From Streptococcus didelphis DSM 15616 (lineage in GTDB: Bacteria; Bacillota; Bacilli; Lactobacillales; Streptococcaceae), in contig NZ_KB904188.1 of the NCBI RefSeq assembly GCF_000380005.1, positions 372,001 to 436,000 of the forward strand: a DNA stretch of 64,000 bases. Reading direction: 5' to 3'. The notes under the pieces were generated by a model that was not told the origin of the DNA, did not search any database, and worked only from the letters and a program-made list of their open reading frames with translations. The position numbers were made by a program, and so were the translations under genes. Below, piece by piece: positions 34,921-46,857 of the stretch; the stretch's first letter is position 1; the number at the start of each line of letters is the position of its first letter.

Positions 34921-36666
34921 ATGTCCTTATTTATAAAATTAATTAAAGAACTAAAAGCAGTTAAACTGTCTTTTAGTCTAGGTATGATCTTATTATTAGT
35001 ATCAACAGCGGGAAATCAATTTGCTCCCTTGTTGGTAAAACAGATGATTGATAATTATCTAAGTCCGGCCTCAAAAGGATTAGGGGTTTCTTATCATAGT
35101 TTTCAAAATAGACTCCTTATTTATTTAGCTATTATTATTTCCACAGCAATCCTACGATATGTCTCATTTAGAACATTGGTCCATGCTTCAAATAACATTA
35201 TTAGCAACTTAAGAAACAGAGCCTTTGATATCATGCAAAGACTTCCCATTTCTTATTTTGATCATCGCCCTGCAGGTAAGATTGCAACAAGGATTGTTAA
35301 TGATACTGAAACACTTAGGAATCAATTTTTTGACAATCTCTTATCACAAATTATAATTTGCTTGGTTCAGATTATCTTTATTTACATTGTCATGATTTAT
35401 TTGGACTTTAAATCTGGCCTAGCCCTTTTAATGGTTCTTCCTATTTTTTACGGAATACAAGTTCTCTATCAAAAAATGACAGATAAAGCCATGACTAACT
35501 TTTACAATGCTAGAAGTGCTATCAATACCCAGGTTAATGAGACCATGAATGGCGTCTCTATCATCCAGCTTTATCATAATGAAGATGCTATTTTAGAAGA
35601 ATTTCAAGAGAATATTGAAAAAATGAAAGAAGCAGATAAGCAAATTATCTTTACGGATTCTATAGCTTCTTGGACCTTAACAGAATTTATTAAATATACT
35701 ATTATTTCAGGTATCCTAGCTTTTATTGGTTATCAGTTCCTAGAGGGACATGCTAGTGTGACCGTTGGAAAGTTGTTTATTTATATTAATTATTTAACCC
35801 GTTTGTTTGATCTCTTAGGAAGCTTGGTAAGGCAATTACCTAATATTCAAAGATCTAGAGCTACTGGGGAAAGACTGATGGCTCTTTTAGAAGAAAAAGT
35901 AGAAGAAGATAGTCAAAAATAGCTTATTTTACATTTGGGTGAGGTTACATTTAAGAAGATTAACTTTGCCTATGAAGAGGGTGAAAATGTGTTATCTGAT
36001 ATTTCCCTTCATGTTAAAAGAGGTCAGGCGTTAGCTTTGGTTGGTCATACTGGTTCTGGTAAATCCTCTATTATTAATCTGCTTTATCGTTTTTATGCGC
36101 CTCAATCTGGTCATATTACTATTGATGGGCAAGATATTTCCAAATATTCTCGTGAAAGTCTTTGGTCTCAGATGGGAATAGTTTTACAAGATCCTTATTT
36201 ATTCAGTGGAACCATAGCTTCGAATGTTACGATGGGAAATACTTCTTATGGGGAAGCAGATATTTTAGAGGCACTTGAAAAGGTAGGCGCTGGTCCCATG
36301 ATTTCACGTTTAGAAAAGGGGATATACCAGCCTGTTTCTGAAAAAGGAGCTTCTTATTCTAGCGGTGAGAGGCAGCTAATCTCATTTGCAAGAACCTTGA
36401 TTACCAATCCTAAAATCTTAATTTTAGACGAAGCAACTTCACACATCGATACTGAAACAGAAGGAGTTATTCAAAAAGCTATGGAGGTATTAAAGGAGGG
36501 GCGCACAACCTTTATTATTGCTCATCGTTTATCAACCATTGCATCTGCTGACCAGATTATTGTTTTGGATAAGGGGAGAATTGTGGAAGAAGGAAACCAT
36601 AAAGAGCTAATAGAAAAGAATGGAATCTATGCAGAAATGTCTAAATTACAAGAGAAAGTATCCTAA
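34921..36666 (+). pseudogene. BmrD/MdlB-like ABC exporter subunit, interrupted by a stop codon
   Basis: The frame runs from ATG 34921 to 36666 (582 codons with the terminal stop) but has a TAG at 35920-35922, codon 334. Before it lies a complete six-segment membrane domain (LVKQMIDNYLSP near the start). After it, in the same frame, comes a complete ATPase domain (LILHLGEVTFKKINFAYEEG; Walker A GHTGSGKSS; YSSGERQL; Walker B LILDEATSHID with catalytic Glu). A single change such as CAG or AAG to TAG explains it. The partner gene upstream is also broken, so the exporter is probably non-functional unless the stop is read through. Confidence 0.88.
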
Positions 36667-36678
36667 AAGAAAAAGCCT

Positions 36679-36697
36679 AATCTTATCAGATTTTTTT
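36679..36697 (+). terminator. Short terminator after the broken exporter
   Basis: AATCT (36679-36683) / AGATT (36688-36692), loop TATC, followed by a run of T. The stem is short, so moderate confidence. Confidence 0.5.
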
Positions 36698-36834
36698 CTG
36701 TCTAGCTAAAAATTTAAAATTAGGATAAGTAAGTTTAAAAGCTTGATAAAGAGGTTACTTATCGCATTTTCTGTCTATTTAGTGTAAAATAGTAAGGTAA
36801 TATTAAAGATTAAGATATTTGAAAAGATAAGGTT

Positions 36835-37713
36835 ATGAGTGAAAAAATAGGAATTGGTAGGGCACATAGTAAAATTATTTTAATGGGAGAGCATTCTGTT
36901 ATTTATGGTTTCCCAGCTATTGCTTTGCCTTTAAAAGACATTGAAGTTGTCTGTCGGATCAAAAAAGCTAAAAAGAAATTACAATTTGATTTTTATGATA
37001 CCCTTTCAACAGCTATTTATGCGGCGCTCGATTATTTACAAATAAAAGAGAAGCCCATTTCATATGAGATTGTTTCTCAAGTTCCACAAAAAAGAGGGAT
37101 GGGTTCTTCAGCTGCAGTTTCTATTGCTGCAATCAGAGCTGTTTTTTCTTACTTTGAAGAGGATTTGTCAGATGAACTTTTAGAGATCTTAGTTAATAAG
37201 GCAGAAATTATTGCCCATACGAATCCCAGTGGTTTAGATGCTAAGACTTGCCTAAGTGATTATGCCATAAAATTCATTAGAAATATTGGGTTTGAAACGC
37301 TTGCTATTGATTTGAATGCTTATTTAGTAATTGCTGATACGGGTATTCATGGTCATACAAGAGAAGCAGTTAATAAAGTAGCCAAATATGAAGAGAGTAA
37401 TCTTCCTTATTTAACCTTGCTTGGTAATTTGACTGACAAGGTAGAAAAGGCTATTACATTAAAAGATAAAGTAAGCATTGGTTTTTATATGAATGAAGCA
37501 CATCAAGCCTTAAAAGCTATCGGAGTCAGTGTTAATAAAGCCAACCAGCTAGTAGATTTAGCAGTAGCTAATGGTGCTTTGGGAGCAAAAATGTCTGGTG
37601 GTGGTCTAGGTGGTTGTATTATTGCACTGGTAGATAATGAAGAAAAAGCAAAAATGATTAGTAAAAAATTAATAGAAGAAGGGGCTGTGAATACGTGGAT
37701 TCAAAAACTGTAA
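36835..37713 (+). CDS. mvk: Mevalonate kinase
   Basis: A 292-residue GHMP kinase. The N-terminal motif is GRAHSKIILMGEHSVIYGFPAIA, the ATP loop is VPQKRGMGSSAAVSIAAIRA (near 80-100), the catalytic Asp is in NPSGLDAKTC, and KMSGGGLGGCIIAL lies near the C-terminus. It phosphorylates mevalonate, the first kinase step of the mevalonate route to isopentenyl diphosphate. It is the first of four overlapping genes (mvk-mvaD-mvaK2-fni). The ribosome site is weak (AAGG two or so bases off optimal), and a candidate -10 TGTAAAAT lies near 36785. Confidence 0.95.
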   Translation: MSEKIGIGRAHSKIILMGEHSVIYGFPAIALPLKDIEVVCRIKKAKKKLQFDFYDTLSTAIYAALDYLQIKEKPISYEIVSQVPQKRGMGSSAAVSIAAIRAVFSYFEEDLSDELLEILVNKAEIIAHTNPSGLDAKTCLSDYAIKFIRNIGFETLAIDLNAYLVIADTGIHGHTREAVNKVAKYEESNLPYLTLLGNLTDKVEKAITLKDKVSIGFYMNEAHQALKAIGVSVNKANQLVDLAVANGALGAKMSGGGLGGCIIALVDNEEKAKMISKKLIEEGAVNTWIQKL

Positions 37714-38631
37714 AAGTTAAATCGTATGCTAATATTGCTATTATTAAGTACTGGGGAAAAGAAGATTATCAAGAGATGATTCCTTCAACAAGTAGTATTT
37801 CCCTTACTTTAGAAAATATGTTCACAGAAACAAGTCTCCATCTTCTTCCCAAATCAGCTGGTAGGGACTATTTTTACATTAATCAGAAGCTGCAGAATCA
37901 AGCAGAGCATGCTAAAATTTCTGCTATTATTGATCAGTTTCGTCAAGATAAAGAAGCCTTTGTAGAAGTTAGAACACAAAATAATATGCCAACAGCAGCT
38001 GGTTTATCTTCAAGTTCAAGTGGCTTATCAGCATTAGTCAAGGCTTGTAATGAATTGTTTCAAACAGGACTTAGCCAGTCTCAATTAGCTCAAAAAGCAA
38101 AATTTGCCTCTGGTTCTGCTTCCCGTTCTTTTTTTGGGCCTGTGTCTGCCTGGGACAAAGATAGTGGTTGTATTTTTAAGGTTAAAACAGACTTAAAATT
38201 GGCTATGATTATGCTTGTCCTTAATGATCAGCCCAAGGCAATCTCTAGTCGAGAAGGAATGAGACGCTGCCGAGAGACTTCAAGTGATTTTAAGAAATGG
38301 GTAGAAAAATCAGAAATTGATTATAAAAATATGCTGACTTATCTGGAGACTAATGATTTTAAACAGGTTGGTCAGTTAACAGAGTCTAATGCCTTAGCTA
38401 TGCATGCAACAACCAGTACTGCTCAACCTTCCTTTTCTTATTTAACAGAAGAAAGTTATCAAGCAATGGATAAGGTGGTAGCTCTAAGACAAGAAGGTTA
38501 TCAGTGTTATTTTACAATGGATGCGGGACCTAATGTAAAGGTTTTGTGTCTTGAAGAGGATTTGGAAAGCTTGGCTAATGTATTTGCTGAGGATTACCAG
38601 ATTATTGTTTCAAAAACTAAGGACTTTGCAG

Positions 38632-38639
<8 letters not shown>
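37695..38639 (+). CDS. mvaD: Diphosphomevalonate decarboxylase
   Basis: A 314-residue GHMP-family protein beginning MDSKTVKVKSYANIAIIKYWGKED, the conserved start of the family. The ATP loop is NNMPTAAGLSSSSSGLSAL (near 98-115), the catalytic Arg/Asp regions are in SGSASRSFFGPVSAWDK, and TMDAGPNVKVL lies near the end. It converts mevalonate diphosphate to isopentenyl diphosphate. The start is GTG 37695, inside the last codons of mvk (19-base overlap), which implies coupled translation. Confidence 0.95.
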
Positions 38640-40624
<1,985 letters not shown>

Positions 40625-40625
40625 A

Positions 40626-40717
40626 AAAGAAACTTGGTTATTAAACGGATACTCTCAATTGACCTTAAGCAGTCAGCTTGGAGTAGAGTTTAATACCAGG
40701 TTTCTTTATTTTTTTCT
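40626..40717. terminator. Long bidirectional terminator between fni and mvaA
   Basis: 40626-40646 pairs with 40688-40707 (about 19 pairs with one mismatch and one bulge), leaving an interior of about 40 bases with smaller complementary segments. On the plus strand ATTTTTTT follows. On the minus strand the arm is followed by TTTTTTAT. The plus-side stem overlaps the mvaA stop codon at 40706-40708. Confidence 0.82.
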
Positions 40718-41983
40718 AAGAGTAATCAGTAATTCTTGTGCTCTTGCTTGATTCATATGTTTTTCATTTAATAGCAAGGCTGTTAAAGGGGGAATTTCTT
40801 CCTGACTGGCACCAGATAATAAGGCGAGGGATTTAGCCTGTAATTTCATATGGCCTGCTTGGATACCAGTATCTGTCAAAGCTTTTAAGGCGGCAAAGTT
40901 TTGTGCTAAACCAGCACAAGCAATAATTTGGGCTAAGTCTTTGGCGCTAGGATTTTCTAAGAGGTCATGGCTAATAATAACACTAGGGTTTAAGCCAATA
41001 GAGCCACCTTTTGTTGCAATGGGCATAGGAAGAGTTAATTCTCCTTTGATAAGCTGTTCTTCTTTATCAAAGTGCCAGCTTGAAAGGCCTTTGTAGTTCC
41101 CATCTTTTGCTGCGAAGGTATGACAAGCAGCCTCAATAGCTCGCCAATCATTACCAGTAGCTAGTACTAGGGCATCAATGCCATTGAAAATTCCCTTGTT
41201 GTGTGTAGCGGCCCTATAAGGATCAATTTGAGCTAATTGGCTGGCTAACTCTATTTTTTGAGCTAATTGCTGAGCTTTATGCTTATCTCGGTTCAAAAAA
41301 CGAATGGGAATAGAACACTCTACACTTACTAGGGATTCAGTAGCATAATTTGAGAGAATAGCCATTAGGCTTTTTCCCTTAGAAAGGTCTTCTAAGTGTG
41401 GAATCAAGGCCTCCATCATGGTGTTAATCATATTGGCCCCCATTGCTTCTTGGGTATCAACCTTTAAATAAACAATGAGAAAATTTTCTTTTACTTGCGC
41501 CTCAATGTATTTTGCGCCTCCTCCTCGTTTGACAATTGATGGGTAAGCTTGGTTAGCCATTTCCATTAAGTAGCTCGCAGCAGCTTGGATAGAGGCCTGT
41601 GCTTTATTAAAATCAGGGACATCATAGAGGGCTACCTGGCCAATCATCTGTCTCTTAATGAGGGTCGCTTGAAAGCCTCCAGCTTGTCTAATTAGCTTTG
41701 CGGCAAAACTAGCAGCTGCTACAACAGAAGGTTCTTCTGTAACATAAGGCAAGTGATAGGTCTTATTATTAATAAGAACATTTGGCACAATGCTAAAAGG
41801 TAGAGAAAGTCTTCCGATGACATTTTCAGCCATTTGATTAGCTATTTCTAATGCTAATTGTTGCTGATTGTCAAGTAGTTTTTGACTTTCTTTAGACAGC
41901 AAATGATAATCTCTAATCGTGTCTTGTCTTTCCTCTGGTGATTTTTTAAAAAAACCACTCCAATTTTGTTTATGACTTGTCAT
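40706..41983 (-). CDS. mvaA: Hydroxymethylglutaryl-CoA reductase, class II
   Basis: A 425-residue protein of class II HMG-CoA reductase length. The N-terminal segment is WSGFFKKSPEERQ, the substrate segment is YVTEEPSVVAAASFAAKL (near 80), the dimer segment is EAMGANMINTMMEAL (near 178), ATHNKGIFNGIDALVLATGNDWRAIEA follows near 258, and GGSIGLNPSVI lies near 323. It makes mevalonate from HMG-CoA. It is encoded opposite to the kinase operon and follows mvaS with a 14-base overlap. Confidence 0.94.
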   Translation of the reverse strand: MTSHKQNWSGFFKKSPEERQDTIRDYHLLSKESQKLLDNQQQLALEIANQMAENVIGRLSLPFSIVPNVLINNKTYHLPYVTEEPSVVAAASFAAKLIRQAGGFQATLIKRQMIGQVALYDVPDFNKAQASIQAAASYLMEMANQAYPSIVKRGGGAKYIEAQVKENFLIVYLKVDTQEAMGANMINTMMEALIPHLEDLSKGKSLMAILSNYATESLVSVECSIPIRFLNRDKHKAQQLAQKIELASQLAQIDPYRAATHNKGIFNGIDALVLATGNDWRAIEAACHTFAAKDGNYKGLSSWHFDKEEQLIKGELTLPMPIATKGGSIGLNPSVIISHDLLENPSAKDLAQIIACAGLAQNFAALKALTDTGIQAGHMKLQAKSLALLSGASQEEIPPLTALLLNEKHMNQARAQELLITLRKK

Positions 41984-43145
41984 TTTTTTGATAAATCCTT
42001 TGGTGTTGGTTAATAGCAGTTAGGCAATAAGCTCCAGAAAGATAATCTTTGAAGCTGGCATTTCCAAAACTATCCAGATTTGGCTCTTCATAAAAAAGCT
42101 CCTCATATTCTGCCACAGATAGTACTTTACGATTTGCTAGGCTGTCGAATCTGTTTTCTTTCAACATATTGTGGTAGCCTGGCACTAATTCTAAACTGAA
42201 AATTTCACTGACAGCCCCAGAGCCATAGGAGAACATGCCAATCTTATCTCCTGCCTTTAAAGCTCTGCTATTCTCCAAAAGAGAAAGAAGGGATAAATAA
42301 AGAGAACCGGTGTAGATATTTCCCACCTGTTTACTATAGATAATTGATGTGTCAAATGCCTCTTGGAGCTTGTCTTTTTGTTCATGAGTGAGACTAGAAT
42401 CCATAATTTTAGTCAAGCCTTTTAGAGCTAGCTTTGGAAAAGGGATATGTAAGCAAAAGGCAGAAAAGTCTTTTAAACTGACCTTATTTTTAAGCTGATA
42501 TTCTTGCCATGTCGTCATTAAAGAATCAAGATATTGTTTGGTTGAAAAGATACCATTGACACATGGGGTTGAAGAATAATTAGGTCGCCAAAAGTCCATA
42601 ATGTCACGCGTTTGCGCAAGGTTATCATGATTTAAGATAAGGATGCGGGGATCAGCTTTAACAAGCATGGCAATACTACCAGCTCCTTGAGTAGGTTCTC
42701 CAGAAGACGCAATGCCATAGCGAGCAATATCACTGGCAATAACAAGAACCTTAGATTGAGGATGCATCCCTACATGTAATTTAGCATAGTCAAGAGCGGC
42801 AGTAGCGCTGTAGCAGGCTTCTTTCATTTCAATTGAACGTGCAAAGGGCTGAATATCTAGCAAGTGATGAACATAGATACTGGCAGCTTTTGATTGGTCA
42901 ATGGAAGATTCAGTTGCTAAAATGACCATATCAATTGTTGCTTTATCATTATCATCTAATATTTCTTGGCTGGCTGTTGCAGCAAGTGTCACAATATCTT
43001 CTGTAATAGGAGTAATGCTGATAGCATCTAGCATGAGCCCTTTACTGTATTTTTCAGGATCTACGTGGCGAGCTTCTGCAAGATCTTTCATTTTTAAAAC
43101 ATATTGGCTAGTAGCAAAGCCAATTTTATCAATTCCAATTTTCAT
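41970..43145 (-). CDS. mvaS: Hydroxymethylglutaryl-CoA synthase
   Basis: A 391-residue thiolase-fold enzyme starting MKIGIDKIGFATSQYVLKM. ILATESSIDQSKAAS lies near 75, and the catalytic Cys is in MKEACYSATAALDYA (near 110). The catalytic His appears in FCLHIPFPKLALKGL, and YSKQVGNIYTGSLYLSLLSLLE follows. It condenses acetyl-CoA and acetoacetyl-CoA. With mvaA it forms the first two steps of the pathway. Its start at 43145 faces thyA across a 194-base gap. Confidence 0.94.
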   Translation of the reverse strand: MKIGIDKIGFATSQYVLKMKDLAEARHVDPEKYSKGLMLDAISITPITEDIVTLAATASQEILDDNDKATIDMVILATESSIDQSKAASIYVHHLLDIQPFARSIEMKEACYSATAALDYAKLHVGMHPQSKVLVIASDIARYGIASSGEPTQGAGSIAMLVKADPRILILNHDNLAQTRDIMDFWRPNYSSTPCVNGIFSTKQYLDSLMTTWQEYQLKNKVSLKDFSAFCLHIPFPKLALKGLTKIMDSSLTHEQKDKLQEAFDTSIIYSKQVGNIYTGSLYLSLLSLLENSRALKAGDKIGMFSYGSGAVSEIFSLELVPGYHNMLKENRFDSLANRKVLSVAEYEELFYEEPNLDSFGNASFKDYLSGAYCLTAINQHQRIYQKNDKS

Positions 43146-43297
43146 TACTTTCCCTCTTATTTATAGAAATTCTAACGCTAATATTCTAACATATTTTCAG
43201 AAAAAAGAGGATTTTAAGACATGAAGTTTTTTTGAGGAGCTATTTCTTCTTGAGCTGGGCTCTTAGAGACTTTTCTTCTAGCTATTTTTAAAAATTT

Positions 43298-43306
43298 TGG
43301 TAAAAT
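43298..43306 (+). promoter_or_regulatory. Extended -10 promoter of thyA
   Basis: TGG TAAAAT at 43298-43306, 34 bases before the ATG. The 19 bases around it nearly repeat upstream of dfr at 44222. No good -35. The rest of the divergent mvaS-thyA gap holds a CodY-like sequence (43192-43206) and no gene. Confidence 0.6.
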
Positions 43307-43339
43307 AATAAGCAACGTATAAGTAAGAAAGGTTTTATC

Positions 43340-44179
43340 ATGACAAAAGCAGATAGGATTTTTAAAGAGAATATCAAGAGAATTTTGGAAGATGGTGTGT
43401 GGAGTGAACAGGCTAGACCAAAATATAAAGATGGTAAAACTGCAAATTCAAAATACATTACAGGTTCCTTTGCAGAATATGATTTGTCAAAGGGTGAATT
43501 TCCCATTACAACTTTGCGGCCGATTCCAATCAAGTCAGCTATCAAAGAGCTTTTATGGATATATCAGGACCAATCAAATTCCTTAGATTTACTTGAGCAA
43601 AAGTATAATGTTCATTATTGGAATGATTGGGAAGTAGACAAGACAAGAACTATTGGGCAACGTTATGGTGCTGTAGTAAAAAAACATCAGATTATTGATA
43701 AGATTTTAAAACAGTTAGAGGAAAATCCATGGAATCGTAGAAATGTTATCTCCCTCTGGGATTATGAGGCCTTTGAAGAAAGTGATGGCTTATTGCCTTG
43801 TGCCTTTCAGACCATGTTTGATGTTAGACGTGTAGATGGAGAACTATATCTAGATGCTACCTTGGTTCAACGGTCTAATGATATGCTAGTAGCCCATCAT
43901 ATTAATGCCATGCAATATGTGGCTCTTCAAATGATGATTGCTAAACATTTTGGTTGGAAACTAGGCAAGTTTTTCTATTTTGTTAATAATCTTCACATTT
44001 ATGATAATCAGTTTCAACAAGCAAATGAATTATTAGAACGTCAAGCATCAGAGCGTCAGGCACGTTTGGTTTTAAACGTGGCTGATAAGACAAATTTCTA
44101 TGATGTTAAGGCTGAAGACTTTGAATTAATAGACTATAATCCAGTCAAACCTCAACTCAAGTTTGACCTAGCTATCTAG
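43340..44179 (+). CDS. thyA: Thymidylate synthase
   Basis: A 279-residue protein. The N-terminal half has [24 protein letters not shown]. The catalytic Cys is in [13 protein letters not shown] (near 154). [25 protein letters not shown] and [13 protein letters not shown] follow. It methylates dUMP with methylenetetrahydrofolate and produces dihydrofolate, which the reductase encoded next recycles. AAGAAAGG precedes ATG 43340. Confidence 0.96.
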   Translation: MTKADRIFKENIKRILEDGVWSEQARPKYKDGKTANSKYITGSFAEYDLSKGEFPITTLRPIPIKSAIKELLWIYQDQSNSLDLLEQKYNVHYWNDWEVDKTRTIGQRYGAVVKKHQIIDKILKQLEENPWNRRNVISLWDYEAFEESDGLLPCAFQTMFDVRRVDGELYLDATLVQRSNDMLVAHHINAMQYVALQMMIAKHFGWKLGKFFYFVNNLHIYDNQFQQANELLERQASERQARLVLNVADKTNFYDVKAEDFELIDYNPVKPQLKFDLAI

Positions 44180-44221
44180 GCTTAATAGTACATTTTTTTA
44201 TGAGCAAAATTCTTAAAATTT

Positions 44222-44230
44222 TGGTAGAAT
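44222..44230 (+). promoter_or_regulatory. Extended -10 promoter of dfr
   Basis: TGG TAGAAT at 44222-44230, 30 bases before the ATG. It is preceded by TTAAAATTT, as in the thyA promoter. Confidence 0.6.
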
Positions 44231-44260
44231 ATATAGAGTTATAGTAAAGGGATGTAAAAA

Positions 44261-44758
44261 ATGACAAAAGAAATTATTGCTATTTGGGCAGAAGATGAAG
44301 ATGGCGTTATTGGATTAAATCAAAAACTTCCTTGGCACCTTCCAAAAGAATTAAAACATTTTAAAAATACTACCTTAAATCAGTCTATTTTAATGGGACG
44401 TGTTACCTTTGATGGTATGAACCGTCGTATATTACCTGATCGTCAAACTCTGATTATGACGAGAGATGACTCACTTGAAATTGATGGTGTTTTAACAATG
44501 ACTAGCCTTGAGAAGGTCTTAGAATGGTACCATGCTCAGGAAAAAAATCTCTATATCATAGGAGGTAGTCAGATTCTTGAAGCTTTTGATGGCTATTTTA
44601 ATAAGGTTATTAAAACAGTTGTACATGGCCATTTTGAGGGTGACACCTATGCTCCACAGTTAGATCTTTCAGATTATCAGGAAGAAAGTCACTTTTTTTA
44701 TGAAAAAGATTCTGAAAATCCATATGATTTTACAGTTCATGTTTTAGTTAAAAAATAA
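44261..44758 (+). CDS. folA: Dihydrofolate reductase
   Basis: A 165-residue protein with [27 protein letters not shown] at the N-terminus (substrate-binding Trp-His-Leu-Pro and the acidic residue of the usual bacterial enzyme), [11 protein letters not shown] near 44, [12 protein letters not shown] and [13 protein letters not shown] (the NADPH GG motif near 105). It reduces dihydrofolate to tetrahydrofolate. The site AAGGGATG precedes ATG 44261. It is followed by a small membrane protein and clpX. Confidence 0.95.
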   Translation: MTKEIIAIWAEDEDGVIGLNQKLPWHLPKELKHFKNTTLNQSILMGRVTFDGMNRRILPDRQTLIMTRDDSLEIDGVLTMTSLEKVLEWYHAQEKNLYIIGGSQILEAFDGYFNKVIKTVVHGHFEGDTYAPQLDLSDYQEESHFFYEKDSENPYDFTVHVLVKK

Positions 44759-44778
44759 TTACTGGGAGACTTTAACCA

Positions 44779-44949
44779 ATGCAACGTAGTATTTTTGGAG
44801 TATTTACGGCTTTTTTGTGTGCCATTTGTGTACTCTGCGCTATTGCGGCAATTAAAAAGAATCGTTATGGACTAGGATTCTTATTTTTATTAAATGCTTT
44901 TACTAACCTAGTCAATACCATACATGCTTTTTATGGTACCTTATTTTAA
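44779..44949 (+). CDS. Small membrane protein between dfr and clpX, 56 residues
   Basis: A 56-residue frame with a proper ribosome site (GGGAG at 44764-44768, ten bases before the ATG). It has two hydrophobic segments, about 5-25 (FTAFLCAICVLCAIAAI) and 32-54, separated by KKNRYG. Three Cys (14, 17, 20) lie in the first segment in C-x2-C-x2-C spacing. It looks like a real helical-hairpin membrane protein. I do not recognise a characterised family. It sits 20 bases after dfr and 34 before clpX, so it is probably cotranscribed. Confidence 0.75.
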   Translation: MQRSIFGVFTAFLCAICVLCAIAAIKKNRYGLGFLFLLNAFTNLVNTIHAFYGTLF

Positions 44950-44983
44950 GAATCGTTATGTTATATAGAAAGATAAAGGAATT

Positions 44984-46213
44984 ATGGCAGTAAATCGAAC
45001 TACAGATATTAAAGTACACTGTTCATTTTGTGGAAAAAGCCAAGATGAAGTCAAAAAAATTATAGCAGGAAACAATGTCTTTATTTGTAATGAGTGTGTG
45101 GCATTATCACAAGAAATTATTAAAGAAGAATTGGCAGAAGAGGTTCTGGCAGATTTAACAGAAGTGCCTAAGCCAAAAGAATTGTTAGACATCTTAAATC
45201 AGTATGTGGTTGGTCAAGATCGTGCTAAACGTTCTCTAGCGGTAGCCGTTTATAATCATTATAAACGTATTTCCTTTGCTGAAAGTCGTGATGACGAAGA
45301 AGTAGAACTTCAAAAATCAAACATTTTAATGATTGGTCCTACGGGTTCTGGGAAGACATTTTTAGCTCAAACTTTAGCCAAAAGTCTCAATGTGCCCTTT
45401 GCTATTGCTGATGCTACTTCCCTAACAGAAGCAGGCTATGTTGGTGAGGATGTTGAAAATATTCTTTTAAAATTGATACAAGCAGCAGATTATAATGTTG
45501 AACGTGCACAACGTGGGATTATTTATGTGGATGAAATAGATAAGATTGCTAAAAAAGGTGAAAATGTTTCTATTACACGTGATGTTTCTGGTGAAGGTGT
45601 TCAACAAGCCTTACTAAAGATTATTGAAGGTACAGAAGCCAGCGTTCCCCCACAAGGTGGCCGTAAACATCCTAACCAAGAAATGATTCAAATTGACACT
45701 AAAAATATTCTCTTTATTGTTGGTGGTGCTTTTGATGGTATAGAAGATATTGTTAAACAACGCCTGGGTGAGAAAATCATTGGTTTTGGTCAAAATAATC
45801 GTAAAATTGATGAGCAGAGCTCATATATGCAAGAAATTAACTCAGAAGATATTCAAAAATTTGGACTTATCCCAGAATTTATTGGACGTTTGCCTGTTGT
45901 TGCAGCCTTAGAGCAATTAAAAACAGAAGATCTTATTAAAATATTAACTGAACCTAGAAATGCCTTGGTTAAACAGTATCAAACCTTGTTATCATATGAT
46001 GGTGTAGAATTAGAATTTGATCAGGAAGCTTTGGAAGCTATAGCTAATAAAGCCATTGACCGTAAAACAGGGGCCCGTGGCCTACGTTCTATTATTGAAG
46101 AAACTATGCTAGATATCATGTTTGAAATTCCAAGCCAAGAAGATGTTGTCAAAATTCGTGTTACTAAAGAAGCTGTAAATGGCCAAGAAAGCCCTATTTT
46201 AGAAACAGCATAA
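44984..46213 (+). CDS. clpX: ATP-dependent Clp protease ATP-binding subunit ClpX
   Basis: A 409-residue protein. The N-terminal zinc domain is C-x2-C ([19 protein letters not shown]) with C-x2-C in ICNECV. The AAA+ domain has Walker A GPTGSGKT (near 113), pore loop GYVGEDVEN and Walker [14 protein letters not shown], then [16 protein letters not shown] and the sensor-2 [11 protein letters not shown]. It unfolds substrates for ClpP. engB follows after 10 bases, a conserved pairing. Confidence 0.97.
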   Translation: MAVNRTTDIKVHCSFCGKSQDEVKKIIAGNNVFICNECVALSQEIIKEELAEEVLADLTEVPKPKELLDILNQYVVGQDRAKRSLAVAVYNHYKRISFAESRDDEEVELQKSNILMIGPTGSGKTFLAQTLAKSLNVPFAIADATSLTEAGYVGEDVENILLKLIQAADYNVERAQRGIIYVDEIDKIAKKGENVSITRDVSGEGVQQALLKIIEGTEASVPPQGGRKHPNQEMIQIDTKNILFIVGGAFDGIEDIVKQRLGEKIIGFGQNNRKIDEQSSYMQEINSEDIQKFGLIPEFIGRLPVVAALEQLKTEDLIKILTEPRNALVKQYQTLLSYDGVELEFDQEALEAIANKAIDRKTGARGLRSIIEETMLDIMFEIPSQEDVVKIRVTKEAVNGQESPILETA

Positions 46214-46223
46214 GGGAGAATGG

Positions 46224-46823
46224 ATGTCTGAGGAAAAATTTTTAAATACACATAATGCCTCAATTTTACTGAGTGCTGCCAACAAAAGTCATTATCCCCA
46301 AGATGATATTCCTGAAATTGCCCTGGCTGGCAGATCCAATGTGGGAAAATCAAGTTTTATCAATACCATACTTGGACGGAAAAATTTAGCTCGTACTTCT
46401 GGAAAACCTGGTAAGACCCAGTTGCTTAATTTTTTTAACATTGATGATAAAATTCGCTTTGTGGATGTTCCTGGTTATGGTTATGCTAAAGTTTCAAAAA
46501 CAGAGCGTGCCCGTTGGGGAAAAATGATCGAAGAATATTTAACCAGCCGTGAAAATCTAAGAGCAGTTGTGAGTCTGGTTGATCTTAGACACCAACCTTC
46601 TACAGAAGATGTCCAAATGTATGATTTCTTAAAATATTATGAAATTCCAGTTATTATCGTGGCTACCAAGGCAGATAAAATCCCTCGCGGAAAATGGAAT
46701 AAGCATGAATCCATCATCAAAAAGAAACTTAACTTTGAAGCTAGTGATCACTTTATTATCTTCTCTTCTGTAGACCGAGTAGGCGTAGACCAAGCTTGGG
46801 AAACCATTTTGGACCATATCTAA
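46224..46823 (+). CDS. engB: GTPase EngB (YsxC/YihA), ribosome assembly
   Basis: A 199-residue TrmE-Era-EngA-YihA type GTPase. G1 is [13 protein letters not shown] (near 34), G3 is [12 protein letters not shown]4 is [12 protein letters not shown] (near 143), and G5 is FSSVDRVG. It is needed for maturation of the large ribosomal subunit. GGGAGA precedes ATG 46224. It is probably cotranscribed with clpX. Confidence 0.95.
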   Translation: MSEEKFLNTHNASILLSAANKSHYPQDDIPEIALAGRSNVGKSSFINTILGRKNLARTSGKPGKTQLLNFFNIDDKIRFVDVPGYGYAKVSKTERARWGKMIEEYLTSRENLRAVVSLVDLRHQPSTEDVQMYDFLKYYEIPVIIVATKADKIPRGKWNKHESIIKKKLNFEASDHFIIFSSVDRVGVDQAWETILDHI

Positions 46824-46857
46824 CCCTAAACAGAGTATGCTTAAATAGGAAAAATGA

